In this document: in pieces, positions 42,625 through 51,805 of the stretch
Layout of the letters: every line of letters starts with the position of its first letter
Numbering within the stretch: the stretch's first letter is position 1
Assembly: GCF_900102495.1 (NCBI RefSeq)
Contig: NZ_FMVQ01000016.1
Span: 1 to 57,524 of the forward strand
Direction: 5' to 3'
Length of the DNA stretch: 57,524 nucleotides
From: Nitrosospira sp. Nl5
GTDB lineage: Bacteria; Pseudomonadota; Gammaproteobacteria; Burkholderiales; Nitrosomonadaceae
Position numbers and translations under genes: made by a program
Notes under the pieces: model-generated
The model's input: only the letters and a program-made list of their open reading frames with translations
The model's database searches: none
Told to the model about the DNA's origin: nothing

Positions 42625-43992
42625 ATGCTCCCCATCAGCTTTATCACCCAACTTGGGAACCTTCTTCCCCCTGAGCGGCTTCTCACCGATCCGGTGGATT
42701 GCTATGCTTATGCTTATGACAATAGCCGCAAAATTTTTCCACCCGGCGCGGTCGCATTTCCCATTACATCCGCGGAAGTGCAAGGAATTGTGGCGCTTTG
42801 CAATGGCTATGAAATTCCGCTCACGCCGCGTGGGCGCGGCACCGGTACATCGGGGGGAAGCCTTCCCGAACAAGGTGGCGTGGCGTTATCCCTGGAGCGC
42901 ATGCTGCGTATTATCTCGGTTGATCCCGCTAATCGCGTGATTGTAGCCGAGCCGGGTGTCCTCAATCAATCGGTGCAGGATGCAGCGAAACCCCATGGTT
43001 TTTTTTGGCCGCCGGACCCCTCCAGCGCAGCCTACTCGAGTATAGGCGGAAATCTGGCTACCTCCGCCGGCGGTCCTCATGCAGTAAAATACGGGACAAC
43101 GCGTGATCATGTGCTGGGGTTGAAAGCAGTCACTGGGGGAGGTGAGTTGATCAAGACTGGCTGCTATACCACGAAAGGGGTGGTGGGCTACGATCTCACG
43201 CGGCTTTTAATCGGCTCAGAGGGGACTTTGGCCGTTATCACCGAGGCAACGCTCAAGCTTACTTCCCTTCCTCAAACGCGCGCCGGCCTCATCGCATATT
43301 ACCGCGATGCCAGAAGTTGTGCGTCGGCAATCGTTCAGATTATGGCCCTTCCTCAAGGTCCCAGCGCACTCGAGTTTCTGGATGCCGGTTCACTCGATTT
43401 GATACGTCGCCGCTCTCCCGACATGCTGCCGCCCAATGCCCTGGCAATGCTGATGATCGAGGTGGATGGAGCGTTCAGCTATATTGCGGAATCACGGGCG
43501 GTAATTCTTGCTGCCTGCCGTAATACCGGCCTCATCCATGCGGAAGAGGCTGCGGATGCCAGCGCCTTATGGCGCGCTCGCAAGACGTTATCTCCATTAT
43601 TGCGTGATATCGCGCCCAAGAAAATTAACGAGGATGTCGTTGTGCCGGTTTCCGCATTACCTGAATTTCTGGATGGATTGGCGCAACTGAGCAATAAATA
43701 CCGGATTGCCAATATTAATTTCGGTCACGCCGGGAATGGTAATATTCATGTTAATCTTCTAGTGAATCCGGATATCGCGGATGAAATGGATCGGGCGGAG
43801 AGGTGCCTGAACGAGATATTCGATCTGGTAATCGGGCTTAACGGGACCCTGTCAGGCGAGCACGGCGTTGGCAGCGAGAAACGCGCTTATATCGGCAAGG
43901 AGATTGATGCGCCGACGCTGGCGTTGATGAAGGAAATAAAGCGGGTATTTGATCCCCGCAATATTCTTAATCCGGGAAAATTATTCCCATGA
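42625..43992 (+). CDS. glcD: FAD-linked oxidase, glycolate oxidase subunit GlcD-like
   Basis: 455 residues. FAD-binding type 4 motif PRGRGTGTSGGSLPEQGGV (about 69-87), FWPPDPSSAAYSSIGGNLAT and GSEGTLAVITEATLKL, and C-terminal oxidase domain with NINFGHAGNGNIHVNLL and GEHGVGSEKRAYI. Such enzymes oxidise glycolate or D-2-hydroxyacids. In an autotroph, glycolate from RuBisCO oxygenation is a plausible substrate. glcE and glcF are not adjacent. Confidence 0.88.
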   Translation: MLPISFITQLGNLLPPERLLTDPVDCYAYAYDNSRKIFPPGAVAFPITSAEVQGIVALCNGYEIPLTPRGRGTGTSGGSLPEQGGVALSLERMLRIISVDPANRVIVAEPGVLNQSVQDAAKPHGFFWPPDPSSAAYSSIGGNLATSAGGPHAVKYGTTRDHVLGLKAVTGGGELIKTGCYTTKGVVGYDLTRLLIGSEGTLAVITEATLKLTSLPQTRAGLIAYYRDARSCASAIVQIMALPQGPSALEFLDAGSLDLIRRRSPDMLPPNALAMLMIEVDGAFSYIAESRAVILAACRNTGLIHAEEAADASALWRARKTLSPLLRDIAPKKINEDVVVPVSALPEFLDGLAQLSNKYRIANINFGHAGNGNIHVNLLVNPDIADEMDRAERCLNEIFDLVIGLNGTLSGEHGVGSEKRAYIGKEIDAPTLALMKEIKRVFDPRNILNPGKLFP

Positions 43993-44082
43993 TGCCATTA
44001 AAAGTAAAAACACGGAACGGACGTAGTCTCTTGAAGCAAAGGCGCCGTACTTCCGGCTTCGATTTATTCGGCGATAGGTTTA

Positions 44083-44682
44083 CTACCCTGATGTTCTCAG
44101 TAATTCCGCGATATCTTGCGCAAAAACATCGCTGCCGGCGCCATTACTTACGTATAACCTTATTCTTCCCGTTGTATCAAAGATGTAGGTGCCAGTGGAA
44201 TGATCCACGGTATGGTGGTCCGGCGACTGCCCCGTCTGTTTCTGATAAATAACTTTGAACTCGTTGGCCATGTCCTTCGTCGCCTGCGCGTCACCGGATA
44301 GACCCAGGAATGCTGGATTGAATGCGGATAGATATTGCTTGAGCTGCGCAGGGCTATCGCGTTCCGGATCTACCGTAACGAATAATACCTGCACACGTGC
44401 GGCATCCTTGCCCAGCTTTTGCATCGCTGCGGCAAGTTCCCCCATGGTGGCGGGGCACATATCGGGACAATGGGTATAGCCGAAAAATAATACTAGCGCT
44501 TTGCCCCTGAAGTCTCCCAAGGACCGAATTTCGCCCGCATGATCGGTAAGCTTGAAATCTCTGCCGAAATCCGCGCCGGTGATATCCGTTGAAAGGAATG
44601 TTGGTTTTACAGTATTACCACAACCCGCCAGACAGAATACCACCGACCATACTACAATCGCATAGAAACGATGATGCCTCAT
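44083..44682 (-). CDS. sco: SCO1/SenC copper-binding lipoprotein
   Basis: 199 residues. The signal ends CLAGC (lipobox). The copper-binding CxxxC is in YTHCPDMCPATM and the ligand His in SPDHHTVDHST. SCO proteins deliver copper to the CuA site of cytochrome oxidase, in agreement with the adjacent ctaB and cox genes. Seven bases separate it from ctaB. Confidence 0.93.
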   Translation of the reverse strand: MRHHRFYAIVVWSVVFCLAGCGNTVKPTFLSTDITGADFGRDFKLTDHAGEIRSLGDFRGKALVLFFGYTHCPDMCPATMGELAAAMQKLGKDAARVQVLFVTVDPERDSPAQLKQYLSAFNPAFLGLSGDAQATKDMANEFKVIYQKQTGQSPDHHTVDHSTGTYIFDTTGRIRLYVSNGAGSDVFAQDIAELLRTSG

Positions 44683-44689
44683 GAATCCG

Positions 44690-45586
44690 TCAGAAGCGGA
44701 TGTAATGATCTACTAATAGCACCGTAAACAAGGCGGCCAAATAAAAGATTGAATAGCGAAATGCTTTTCGCGCAAGCTGATCACTATAATCAAGATAGAT
44801 TTTTACCGCATAATACAAGAACACAGCGTCCAATATCACCGCGCCGATAAGGTAGATAAGTCCGCTCATCTGGGTTGCATAAGGCATCAATGTCACGGCG
44901 ATGAGTATCAGCGTGTACAGCAGCACATGCAGACGGGTAAATTTGTCGCCATGGGTTACGGGCAACATTGGCATTCCCACTTTCGCGTATTCCAGCTTGC
45001 GGTAGAGCGCCAATGCCCAGAAATGCGGAGGAGTCCACGCGAAGATGATCAGAAACAGCAGCAGTGCGTCGGAAGTCACCTCGCCCGTTACCGCCGCCCA
45101 CCCCAGCACAGGTGGCATTGCGCCGGAAGCTCCGCCAATGACGATATTCTGCGGCGTCATGGGCTTCAATATGATGGTATAAATGATTGCGTATCCCACG
45201 AATGTACCCAGCGTAAGCCACATGGTCAGCGGATTCACCAGCTGATGAAGAATCAATAAACCCGATCCGCCGATCAATGCCAGGAAAAACAAGGTTTCGG
45301 GCGAAGTCACTTTGCCCCGTGGCAAAGGCCTGCCACGTGTGCGCGCCATAATCGCGTCGAACTTTTGTTCCACCAAACAGTTTACCGCCGCGGCCGCGCC
45401 TGCTACAAGCGCAATTCCCAAGGTGCCGAATATCAGTGCGTTTAATGGCACGGCACCAGGGACCGCGAGAAACATGCCGATAAATGCGGTGAAAACGATG
45501 AGTGATACTACCCTCGGTTTCGTTAACCGGTAAAATTCCTGCATGCGCGAAGCAGTTTGCTGCCAAGCCAAATTCGTAGCCATCAT
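44690..45586 (-). CDS. ctaB: Protoheme IX farnesyltransferase (heme O synthase)
   Basis: 298 residues from the third in-frame ATG (AGGAG six bases upstream); the first ATG at 45592 is also possible. Nine membrane helices; the polyprenyl-diphosphate site is [20 protein letters not shown]. It makes heme O from protoheme and farnesyl-PP. Heme A synthase (ctaA), which acts next and is usually beside it in cox clusters, is absent here. Confidence 0.95.
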   Translation of the reverse strand: MMATNLAWQQTASRMQEFYRLTKPRVVSLIVFTAFIGMFLAVPGAVPLNALIFGTLGIALVAGAAAAVNCLVEQKFDAIMARTRGRPLPRGKVTSPETLFFLALIGGSGLLILHQLVNPLTMWLTLGTFVGYAIIYTIILKPMTPQNIVIGGASGAMPPVLGWAAVTGEVTSDALLLFLIIFAWTPPHFWALALYRKLEYAKVGMPMLPVTHGDKFTRLHVLLYTLILIAVTLMPYATQMSGLIYLIGAVILDAVFLYYAVKIYLDYSDQLARKAFRYSIFYLAALFTVLLVDHYIRF

Positions 45587-45713
45587 TTTCATCTCCTAAT
45601 ACATCACAGGTGAAATGCCTGCTCATAACCGATTGAGGAACCAGGGCAGATTGCCTTGAGGTTTTCTTCGTGAATTACCCGACCCTTCCTGATTGTGACC
45701 GTTTAAGTTGCTC

Positions 45714-46331
45714 TCAATGCTTCATATCGGCCGAACCCATGGCATGTTCCATCTGAGAGACCTGAAGCAATCGTTTAAGGTCTTTTGCCATTTTCGTGGG
45801 ATCCGGATCTTTAGGAAAACGCATCATCAGATTTCCCATCGGGTCGATAAGATAAATATGGTCGCGTTGCGATTCCTTTCCAGGGATCGATGCGAGTATT
45901 TCGCTATCTTTTGCACTAATAAACCAGCTGTCCTTGAAGTCATCCAGGATTTTCGGGGCGGGCGTCTCGCCATCGTCAATCAGCCACACCCGTTCTATCC
46001 GGTTCATTTCCTTATTTTGAACCAAACGTACTTGACGCATGTAATAGAGTTTTTTACGACATTGCTCATCGCATTTTCCCGAGTCCACCGTTAGCAGCAC
46101 CCATTTACCCCGTAGCTGGCGCATGCGAAAAATAGTGTTATCGAGCTGATTCAATCCAGTGCCCGACACAGGCTTAACTTCCAGCAATTCGCCATAATTG
46201 ATGCTGCCAGGTCTTACCTCCCAAAAATAAAGCAGGTAAGAAGCAATAAATGGCGCGCACATCACCACCAGCAATAAGATCAGCGTACGCCTATTCGTTC
46301 TAGCTGCTTTCGGAACGCTCTCGTTTGACAC
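45714..46331 (-). CDS. Membrane-anchored thioredoxin-like protein of the cox cluster
   Basis: 205 residues. One N-terminal membrane helix (RTLILLLVVMCAPFIASYLL) and a periplasmic domain with DSGKCDEQCRKKLYYMR, a CxxxC like that of SCO proteins. This gene family recurs in betaproteobacterial cox clusters between SURF1 and the heme genes; a copper or thiol role in oxidase assembly is inferred. It overlaps the SURF1 stop by 32 bases. Confidence 0.8.
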   Translation of the reverse strand: MSNESVPKAARTNRRTLILLLVVMCAPFIASYLLYFWEVRPGSINYGELLEVKPVSGTGLNQLDNTIFRMRQLRGKWVLLTVDSGKCDEQCRKKLYYMRQVRLVQNKEMNRIERVWLIDDGETPAPKILDDFKDSWFISAKDSEILASIPGKESQRDHIYLIDPMGNLMMRFPKDPDPTKMAKDLKRLLQVSQMEHAMGSADMKH

Positions 46332-47022
46332 TTAACACCAAATAAATAATGAATACGGCCAACGCCATTGCGAACCATTGAAACGCGTAACCAAGATTCT
46401 TGGCGGAACCTGAATCCGGCCGCACCCACTGACGCACCAAACCGTCCTTCACATCGTCCTGCTGCAGTATCATCACCGGCTGCAGCGTCAGGCCCGTGGC
46501 GCCTCGATAGCGCTCCAGATCGAGGTTTCCCCATACCTGGCCTGACACCATCTCCTTTGAAAGTTCCAGCGTTTTCTGTACCGCTGAGGTTGCAACTCCC
46601 GAGACAACTATCTGCCCGTCTGGCGTTGATATCTGGGGCAACTTGCTACGGTCACGGTCAGCGGCTGCCCAACCCCTATTCACCAGAACATGCATTGAAC
46701 TTTCACCGATTCTCAGCGGGGTGATGATGTGATAGCCGGCAACGCCATGGTGTATCTTGTTATCCAGATAAATTGTATGCATCGGTAAATACGCGCCCTT
46801 TGCCTCAACCCGGCGATATCGAAAATCCTCGAGTTTAACCGGAGTCGTGGGTAACGCTACGGCCGGTTGACGCGAGAGCATATCCAGTTGCTCCTGCCTT
46901 GATTCCTTTTCCTGGGCTCGGGAAAGTTGCCAGTTGCCAAGGTTCAGCATGATTATTATGACAACCGCCGCAGCCACCGTTGACCATAATCGTGGCGTGA
47001 ACCGCCAGCCTGAAATAGTCAT
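46300..47022 (-). CDS. SURF1 family cytochrome oxidase assembly protein
   Basis: 240 residues. Two membrane helices flank a periplasmic domain: the N-terminal one (STVAAAVVIIIMLNLGNWQL) carries the family LGxWQ, and the C-terminal one ends YAFQWFAMALAVFIIYLVL. HVLVNRGWAAADRD is the conserved NRGW segment. SURF1 helps insert heme A into subunit I. It is preceded by a divergent twin-helix gene. Confidence 0.92.
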   Translation of the reverse strand: MTISGWRFTPRLWSTVAAAVVIIIMLNLGNWQLSRAQEKESRQEQLDMLSRQPAVALPTTPVKLEDFRYRRVEAKGAYLPMHTIYLDNKIHHGVAGYHIITPLRIGESSMHVLVNRGWAAADRDRSKLPQISTPDGQIVVSGVATSAVQKTLELSKEMVSGQVWGNLDLERYRGATGLTLQPVMILQQDDVKDGLVRQWVRPDSGSAKNLGYAFQWFAMALAVFIIYLVLSVKRERSESS

Positions 47023-47083
47023 TGGATAGTGTGCGGAACTCGGCTAAACTTATTCCCGGACCCAACAATTACTGGAATTTACC

Positions 47084-47272
47084 TTGAAAATCGTCGTCGT
47101 ACTATTTCTGTTCTTCATACTCGCCAGCCTGGCATCCGCCTTGTATTACATGATTAAAGACAAGGGGCAAGGCACGCGCGCAGTCAGGTCCCTGACTCTT
47201 CGCATTAGTTTGTCGATGCTCCTCTTCGCCCTACTAATGCTGGGAACGTATCTGGGGTTTATTCAGATCTAG
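47084..47272 (+). CDS. DUF2909-type twin transmembrane protein
   Basis: 62 residues, start TTG 47084. Two membrane helices (VVLFLFFILASLASALYYMI and LSMLLFALLMLGTYLGFI) joined by a basic loop (KDKGQGTRAVRSLTLR). These are found in betaproteobacterial cox clusters between coxC and SURF1. It is the only plus-strand gene of the cluster. Function unknown. Confidence 0.8.
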   Translation: MKIVVVLFLFFILASLASALYYMIKDKGQGTRAVRSLTLRISLSMLLFALLMLGTYLGFIQI

Positions 47273-47294
47273 CGCGCCATCCTCGCTTTGATAT

Positions 47295-48152
47295 TTATAT
47301 CAGCCAGTAAACGAAAATAAACAGTCCCAGCCAGACCACGTCCACAAAGTGCCAGTACCAGGCGACGCCCTCGAAGCCAAAATGATTCTCGGGCGTGAAA
47401 TGACCAGCCATTACGCGACACCATATAACAAACAGCATGATGGAACCCAACGTCACATGGAAGCCGTGAAACCCGGTTAGCATGTAGAACGTCGCGCCAT
47501 AGGCACCGGTGGTCATCTTGAGGTTGAGGTCGGAATAGGCATGGCCATATTCATAGGCCTGCAGGCCAACAAAGAGAAATCCCAGAAAAAAGGTCAGAAA
47601 CAACCCCAGCTTGAGTTGCCCGCGCTTGTTCAGCTTGAGCGCCCAATGTGCCCAGGTAACTGTTACGCCCGATGTCAGCAGTATCAGGGTATTGATGGCT
47701 GGAAGGCCCCACGGCCCCATCGGCATGAATTTCTCGGTGATCCACGGACCCGCTGTAGGCCAACCTCCCGTGAAATCAGGCCACAGGATCTTATGCTCCA
47801 GGTCGGCAAGCTCAGGAACCGTATGGACCCGCATATAGTACAACGCCCCAAAGAAGGCCGCGAAAAACATCACTTCGGAAAAAATGAACCAGCTCATTCC
47901 CCAGCGGAAAGATTTATCCACCTGCGCGCTGAACTTGCCACTCTCGCTTTCCCGCGCTACCGCGCCAAACCAGCCGAAAAGCATGTATACAAGTATGGCA
48001 AAGCCGATTGCCAGCAGACCATAGCCGAGCGGAAGCCTGTTGACTGAGAACGCTGCACCAAAACCCATGAAAAACAGCGCTATTGCCCCGACCATAGGCC
48101 AGGTAGATGGCGCTGGAACGTAATAATGACCGTGACCTGCTTCTTGGCTCAT
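47295..48152 (-). CDS. coxC: Cytochrome c oxidase subunit III
   Basis: 285 residues from ATG 48152 (GGGAG upstream); an in-frame extension to 48197 is not needed. Seven membrane helices and motifs GHYYVPAPSTWPMVG, FFGALYYMRVH, GFHGFHVTLGSIML and YWHFVDVVWLGLF. Part of the aa3-type oxidase with CoxA and CoxB. Confidence 0.95.
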   Translation of the reverse strand: MSQEAGHGHYYVPAPSTWPMVGAIALFFMGFGAAFSVNRLPLGYGLLAIGFAILVYMLFGWFGAVARESESGKFSAQVDKSFRWGMSWFIFSEVMFFAAFFGALYYMRVHTVPELADLEHKILWPDFTGGWPTAGPWITEKFMPMGPWGLPAINTLILLTSGVTVTWAHWALKLNKRGQLKLGLFLTFFLGFLFVGLQAYEYGHAYSDLNLKMTTGAYGATFYMLTGFHGFHVTLGSIMLFVIWCRVMAGHFTPENHFGFEGVAWYWHFVDVVWLGLFIFVYWLI

Positions 48153-48183
48153 GTTCAATCTCCCGCGTATAATTAATTGATTT

Positions 48184-48396
48184 CTAACTTGTTGCAAATT
48201 TAACCAGCAATATCACACCCGCCACGAACAGCGCCGCACCAACGATGCCTGCGATGATCACTTGCCCCATTGTCAACGTTGCCGCATCATAATCGTGATC
48301 GGTATGTTTTCGCACACCAAAAAACGCCCATGACACCGCCTTCATTGCTTGCATGAATGTCCCCTTGGCCGGTTTATCGCTGTCGCCGACTTTCAA
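48184..48396 (-). CDS. DUF2970 membrane protein of the cox cluster
   Basis: 70 residues with FMQAMKAVSWAFFGVRKHTD and one membrane helix (MGQVIIAGIVGAALFVAGVI). DUF2970 genes lie between ctaG and coxC in betaproteobacteria. Its start overlaps the ctaG stop (ATGA). Role unknown. Confidence 0.88.
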   Translation of the reverse strand: MKVGDSDKPAKGTFMQAMKAVSWAFFGVRKHTDHDYDAATLTMGQVIIAGIVGAALFVAGVILLVKFATS

Positions 48397-48950
48397 CTCT
48401 TATTCACCCGTTCACCCGTATCCGCGGCACTATCGCTTCCGAGTTCAAAGAACGTATAGGAAATGGTCACGGTATCGAAATCAGCCGGCAGGCCGGGTTC
48501 AATCATAAATTGTACCGGCATCTGCCTGACCTCATTCGGTTTTAATACTTGCTTGCTGAAACAAAAACACTCCAGCTTCTTCAAATGCTTGGCAAGCAAC
48601 TGTGGGCTGTAGCTAGGTATCGCCTGGCCGTTGATCTCCCGATTCGAGTCATTCCGGATTTCATACATTACCTCTACCAGTTCGCCAGGATGCGCGCGCA
48701 CACTGGATTGCAGGGGCTTGAACTGCCACGGCAGACCGCGCGTATTGGCGTCCAACTGGATCGTTACCCAACGGCTGGTATCTACCTGCGTATTTTCTGT
48801 TAGCGTATCTGCCTGTAGCAGATTATTAATGCCTGTAACCTCGCAGATCTTCTCATAAAATGGTACCAGCGCAAAACCGAAGCCAAACATAACTACCGTA
48901 AAAATCAGCAGTTTTTTCATTATTACCGAATTGGCTTGGAGTGCGCTCAT
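48393..48950 (-). CDS. ctaG: Cytochrome c oxidase assembly protein CtaG/Cox11
   Basis: 185 residues. A single membrane helix (LLIFTVVMFGFGFALVPFYE) and a periplasmic beta domain with the copper-binding ECFCFSKQVL (CxC). Cox11 delivers copper to CuB of subunit I. Its ATG overlaps the stop of the 35-residue upstream gene (TAATG). Confidence 0.95.
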   Translation of the reverse strand: MSALQANSVIMKKLLIFTVVMFGFGFALVPFYEKICEVTGINNLLQADTLTENTQVDTSRWVTIQLDANTRGLPWQFKPLQSSVRAHPGELVEVMYEIRNDSNREINGQAIPSYSPQLLAKHLKKLECFCFSKQVLKPNEVRQMPVQFMIEPGLPADFDTVTISYTFFELGSDSAADTGERVNKS

Positions 48951-49057
48951 TACCAGTTTCTTATAATAACTGAAAGGAAAAGTACTACTACGACTGCCAG
49001 CAGAATCAGCGCTGTTCTGATTGCTCCACGCTTTCGTTCCGCATCATCTGCTGACAT
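48950..49057 (-). CDS. Cytochrome oxidase small assembly protein (35 residues)
   Basis: A 35-residue product, MSADDAERKRGAIRTALILL followed by a hydrophobic stretch to VIIRNW. One membrane helix with a charged N-terminus. It lies between coxA (17 bases) and ctaG (TAATG overlap). Short proteins of this type occur at this position in many betaproteobacterial cox operons and are annotated small assembly protein. Confidence 0.82.
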   Translation of the reverse strand: MSADDAERKRGAIRTALILLAVVVVLFLSVIIRNW

Positions 49058-49074
49058 ATTCGTATCCCGTTGTT

Positions 49075-50655
49075 CTACCTGACCACCGGGGGTGTCTCGA
49101 AGCTATGGTAGGGCGCCGGTGACGGCAAGGTCCATTCTAGCGTTTTCGCACCTTCCCAGGGCTTGGCCGGTGCTTTCTCGCCGCCACGGATGCACTTTAG
49201 CACCACGTAGAGGAATAGCAGCTGGCTGAAACCGAAGCCGAAGGCGCCGATACTGGAAATCATATTGAAGTCGGCGAACTGCAGCGCATAGTCGGGAACA
49301 CGACGCGGCATGCCCGCCAACCCCAGGAAGTGCTGGACAAAGAAGGCGAGATTGAAAAAGAACATCGACAGCCAGAAGTGCGTTTTGCCCAATGTTTCAT
49401 CATACATATGCCCGGTCCATTTCGGCAGCCAGTAGTAAACGCCGCCAAATATGGAAAACAACGCTCCCGACACCAGCACATAGTGGAAGTGCGCAATCAC
49501 ATAGTAGGTGTCCTGCACCTGGATATCTATCGGCACGATCGCACAAATGACGCCGCTGAAACCGCCAATGGTAAAGAGAAAAATGAAGCCGATGGCGAAC
49601 AGCATGGGTGTTTCGAAAGTCATGGAACCCCGCCACATGGTAGCGGTCCAGTTGAAGACCTTCACTCCGGTCGGTATCGCGATCAGCATCGTTGCATACA
49701 TGAAGAACAACTGGCCGGTGACAGGCATGCCCGCACTGAACATGTGGTGCGCCCAGACGATGCAGGAAAGGATAGCAATGGACGCCGTGGCGTAAACCAT
49801 CGATGAATACCCAAATAACGGCTTGCGCGCAAACGTCGGAATGATTTCTGAGACGATGCCGAATGCCGGCAGAATCATGATGTAGACTTCCGGATGCCCG
49901 AAGAACCAGAAAATATGCTGGAACATCACGGGGTCGCCGCCACCCGCCGCGTTAAAGAAGTTGGTGCCGAAGTTGCGGTCGGTCAGCAGCATGGTGATGG
50001 CTCCAGCCAGTACCGGCATCGCCATGACCAGCAAGTAGGCGGTGATCAGCCAGGTCCAGACGAACAACGGCATTTTCATCAGCGTCATGCCCGGCGCCCG
50101 CATGTTGAGAATGGTGGTGATAATGTTGATCGACCCCATAATGGAAGCAGCACCCATGATGTGGAGAGCAAAAATAGCCATATCCATGCCCATCCCCATT
50201 TGCACCGACAGAGGCGGATAAATCGTCCAGCCGCCTGCAGCGGCACCGCCCGGAACAAAGAACGAAGCGATCAGCAACAGCGCCGCCGGAATCAGCAGCC
50301 AGAAACTCCAGTTGTTCATGCGGGCGAAAGCCATGTCCGGCGCGCCGATCATCATCGGTATCTGCCAGTTGGCAAAACCGACAAAGGCCGGCATGATCGC
50401 GCCGAACACCATCACCAGGCCGTGCATGGTGGTGAGCTGGTTGAAGAACTCGGGATTGACGATCTGTATACCCGGCATAAACAACTCGGCCCGGATAGTC
50501 AGCGCCATCACGCCCCCTGTCAGGAACATCACGAAGCTGAACCACAGATACATCGAGCCGATATCTTTGTGGTTAGTGGTGGTTAGCCACCGCATCATGC
50601 CAGTGGGGTGGTGGTCGTGCGCGTGTGCAATGTCGTGATCGTGTACTGCTGCCAT
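49075..50655 (-). CDS. coxA: Cytochrome c oxidase subunit I
   Basis: 526 residues with 12 membrane helices. Catalytic motifs: WFFGHPEVYIMILPAFG (CuB His and the cross-linked Tyr, and the E of an A1-type oxidase), WAHHMFSAGMP (CuB His pair), and YVIAHFHYVLVSGALFS (heme ligands). It holds heme a, heme a3 and CuB. AAGGAG precedes the ATG. Second gene of the coxB-coxA operon. Confidence 0.97.
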   Translation of the reverse strand: MAAVHDHDIAHAHDHHPTGMMRWLTTTNHKDIGSMYLWFSFVMFLTGGVMALTIRAELFMPGIQIVNPEFFNQLTTMHGLVMVFGAIMPAFVGFANWQIPMMIGAPDMAFARMNNWSFWLLIPAALLLIASFFVPGGAAAGGWTIYPPLSVQMGMGMDMAIFALHIMGAASIMGSINIITTILNMRAPGMTLMKMPLFVWTWLITAYLLVMAMPVLAGAITMLLTDRNFGTNFFNAAGGGDPVMFQHIFWFFGHPEVYIMILPAFGIVSEIIPTFARKPLFGYSSMVYATASIAILSCIVWAHHMFSAGMPVTGQLFFMYATMLIAIPTGVKVFNWTATMWRGSMTFETPMLFAIGFIFLFTIGGFSGVICAIVPIDIQVQDTYYVIAHFHYVLVSGALFSIFGGVYYWLPKWTGHMYDETLGKTHFWLSMFFFNLAFFVQHFLGLAGMPRRVPDYALQFADFNMISSIGAFGFGFSQLLFLYVVLKCIRGGEKAPAKPWEGAKTLEWTLPSPAPYHSFETPPVVR

Positions 50656-50671
50656 GGTTTTCTCCTTGATG

Positions 50672-51805
50672 CTATTTTCTGAGTTCGATGATTTCGGATG
50701 GCTGAACTACGTCGCCCGTCGTATTGCCCCAGGCATTGCGCTCGTAGGTGACCACCGCCGCGATTTGCACATCCGACAGGTGCTTGAAAGCCGCCATGGC
50801 TGTGCCGGTCTTGCCGTTCATTACGATGTTGATATGGTCTGCCTTGGGACCGGTGGCAACCTTTGATCCGTCCAGTGCAGCAAAGGTCCCTGGTATGCCC
50901 TTGCCATTGGCTTGATGGCAGGCAACACAGTTAGCCGCATAGACATTCTCGCCTTCGGCCTTCAGTTCGTCCATGGTATACACTTTGTTGACGTCAACAG
51001 CCGCCACAGCGGATTTCTTGGTTTGTTCAGCTACCCACTGGGTATACTTCTCCGGTTCCACCGCTTCCACGACTATCGGCATGTAGCCGTGCTCCTTGCC
51101 GCATAGTTCGGCACATTGGCCGCGATAGATGCCGGGCTTCTCAGCCGTGAACCACGTATCGCGTATGAATCCGGGGATGGCATCTTGCTTGACGCCAAAG
51201 GCGGGCACCCACCAGGCGTGGATCACGTCGTTGGAAGTCAGAAGAATACGGATTTTCTTGTTGATCGGCACCACTACCGGGTTATCCACTTCCAGCAAAT
51301 AATTCTCGCCCTTGGGCTCCCTGTTCTCCAACTGCGCCCTGGGGGTAGACAGGCTGCTCAGGAAGCTGATTCCCTCGCCCTCGCCCGTCAGGTAGTCATA
51401 CCCCCATTTCCACTGGTAGCCGGTGGTCTTGATGGTGATGTCCGGGCTCGAGGTGTCCTTCATGGCGATGACGGTCTTGGTGGCAGGGTAGGCCATGCCG
51501 ATAAGTATGAAGAACGGGATGGTGGTCCAGATGATCTCGACCGTAGTGCTATGATGGAAATTCGCAGCTTTGTAACCCTTATCCTTGCGGTGCTTGAGCA
51601 CCGAGTAAAACATGGTGCCGAATACGCCGATAAAGATTACCAGGCAAACCCATAAGACCATCGTATGCTGATCATACGTCTGCCTGGCAATGATTGTCTG
51701 CGGCTCCTGCAAATTTAACTGGTAAGGATCCGCCGCCATGCTCAGTCCGGAATACAAGGCGAGCGTAAGAACTCCTACCAGGGCTGCTGTTGCTTTACTA
51801 CTCAT
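50672..51805 (-). CDS. coxB: Cytochrome c oxidase subunit II with fused cytochrome c domain
   Basis: 377 residues from ATG 51805. Signal peptide (LVGVLTLALYSGLSMAADP), two membrane helices, then the CuA domain: His196 (DVIHAWW), Cys231/Cys235 (QCAELCG), His239 and Met242. A C-terminal c-type heme site, Cys303-V-A-Cys306-His307, makes it a caa3-like subunit II. Electrons enter through the heme and CuA. First gene of the cox operon. Confidence 0.95.
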   Translation of the reverse strand: MSSKATAALVGVLTLALYSGLSMAADPYQLNLQEPQTIIARQTYDQHTMVLWVCLVIFIGVFGTMFYSVLKHRKDKGYKAANFHHSTTVEIIWTTIPFFILIGMAYPATKTVIAMKDTSSPDITIKTTGYQWKWGYDYLTGEGEGISFLSSLSTPRAQLENREPKGENYLLEVDNPVVVPINKKIRILLTSNDVIHAWWVPAFGVKQDAIPGFIRDTWFTAEKPGIYRGQCAELCGKEHGYMPIVVEAVEPEKYTQWVAEQTKKSAVAAVDVNKVYTMDELKAEGENVYAANCVACHQANGKGIPGTFAALDGSKVATGPKADHINIVMNGKTGTAMAAFKHLSDVQIAAVVTYERNAWGNTTGDVVQPSEIIELRK

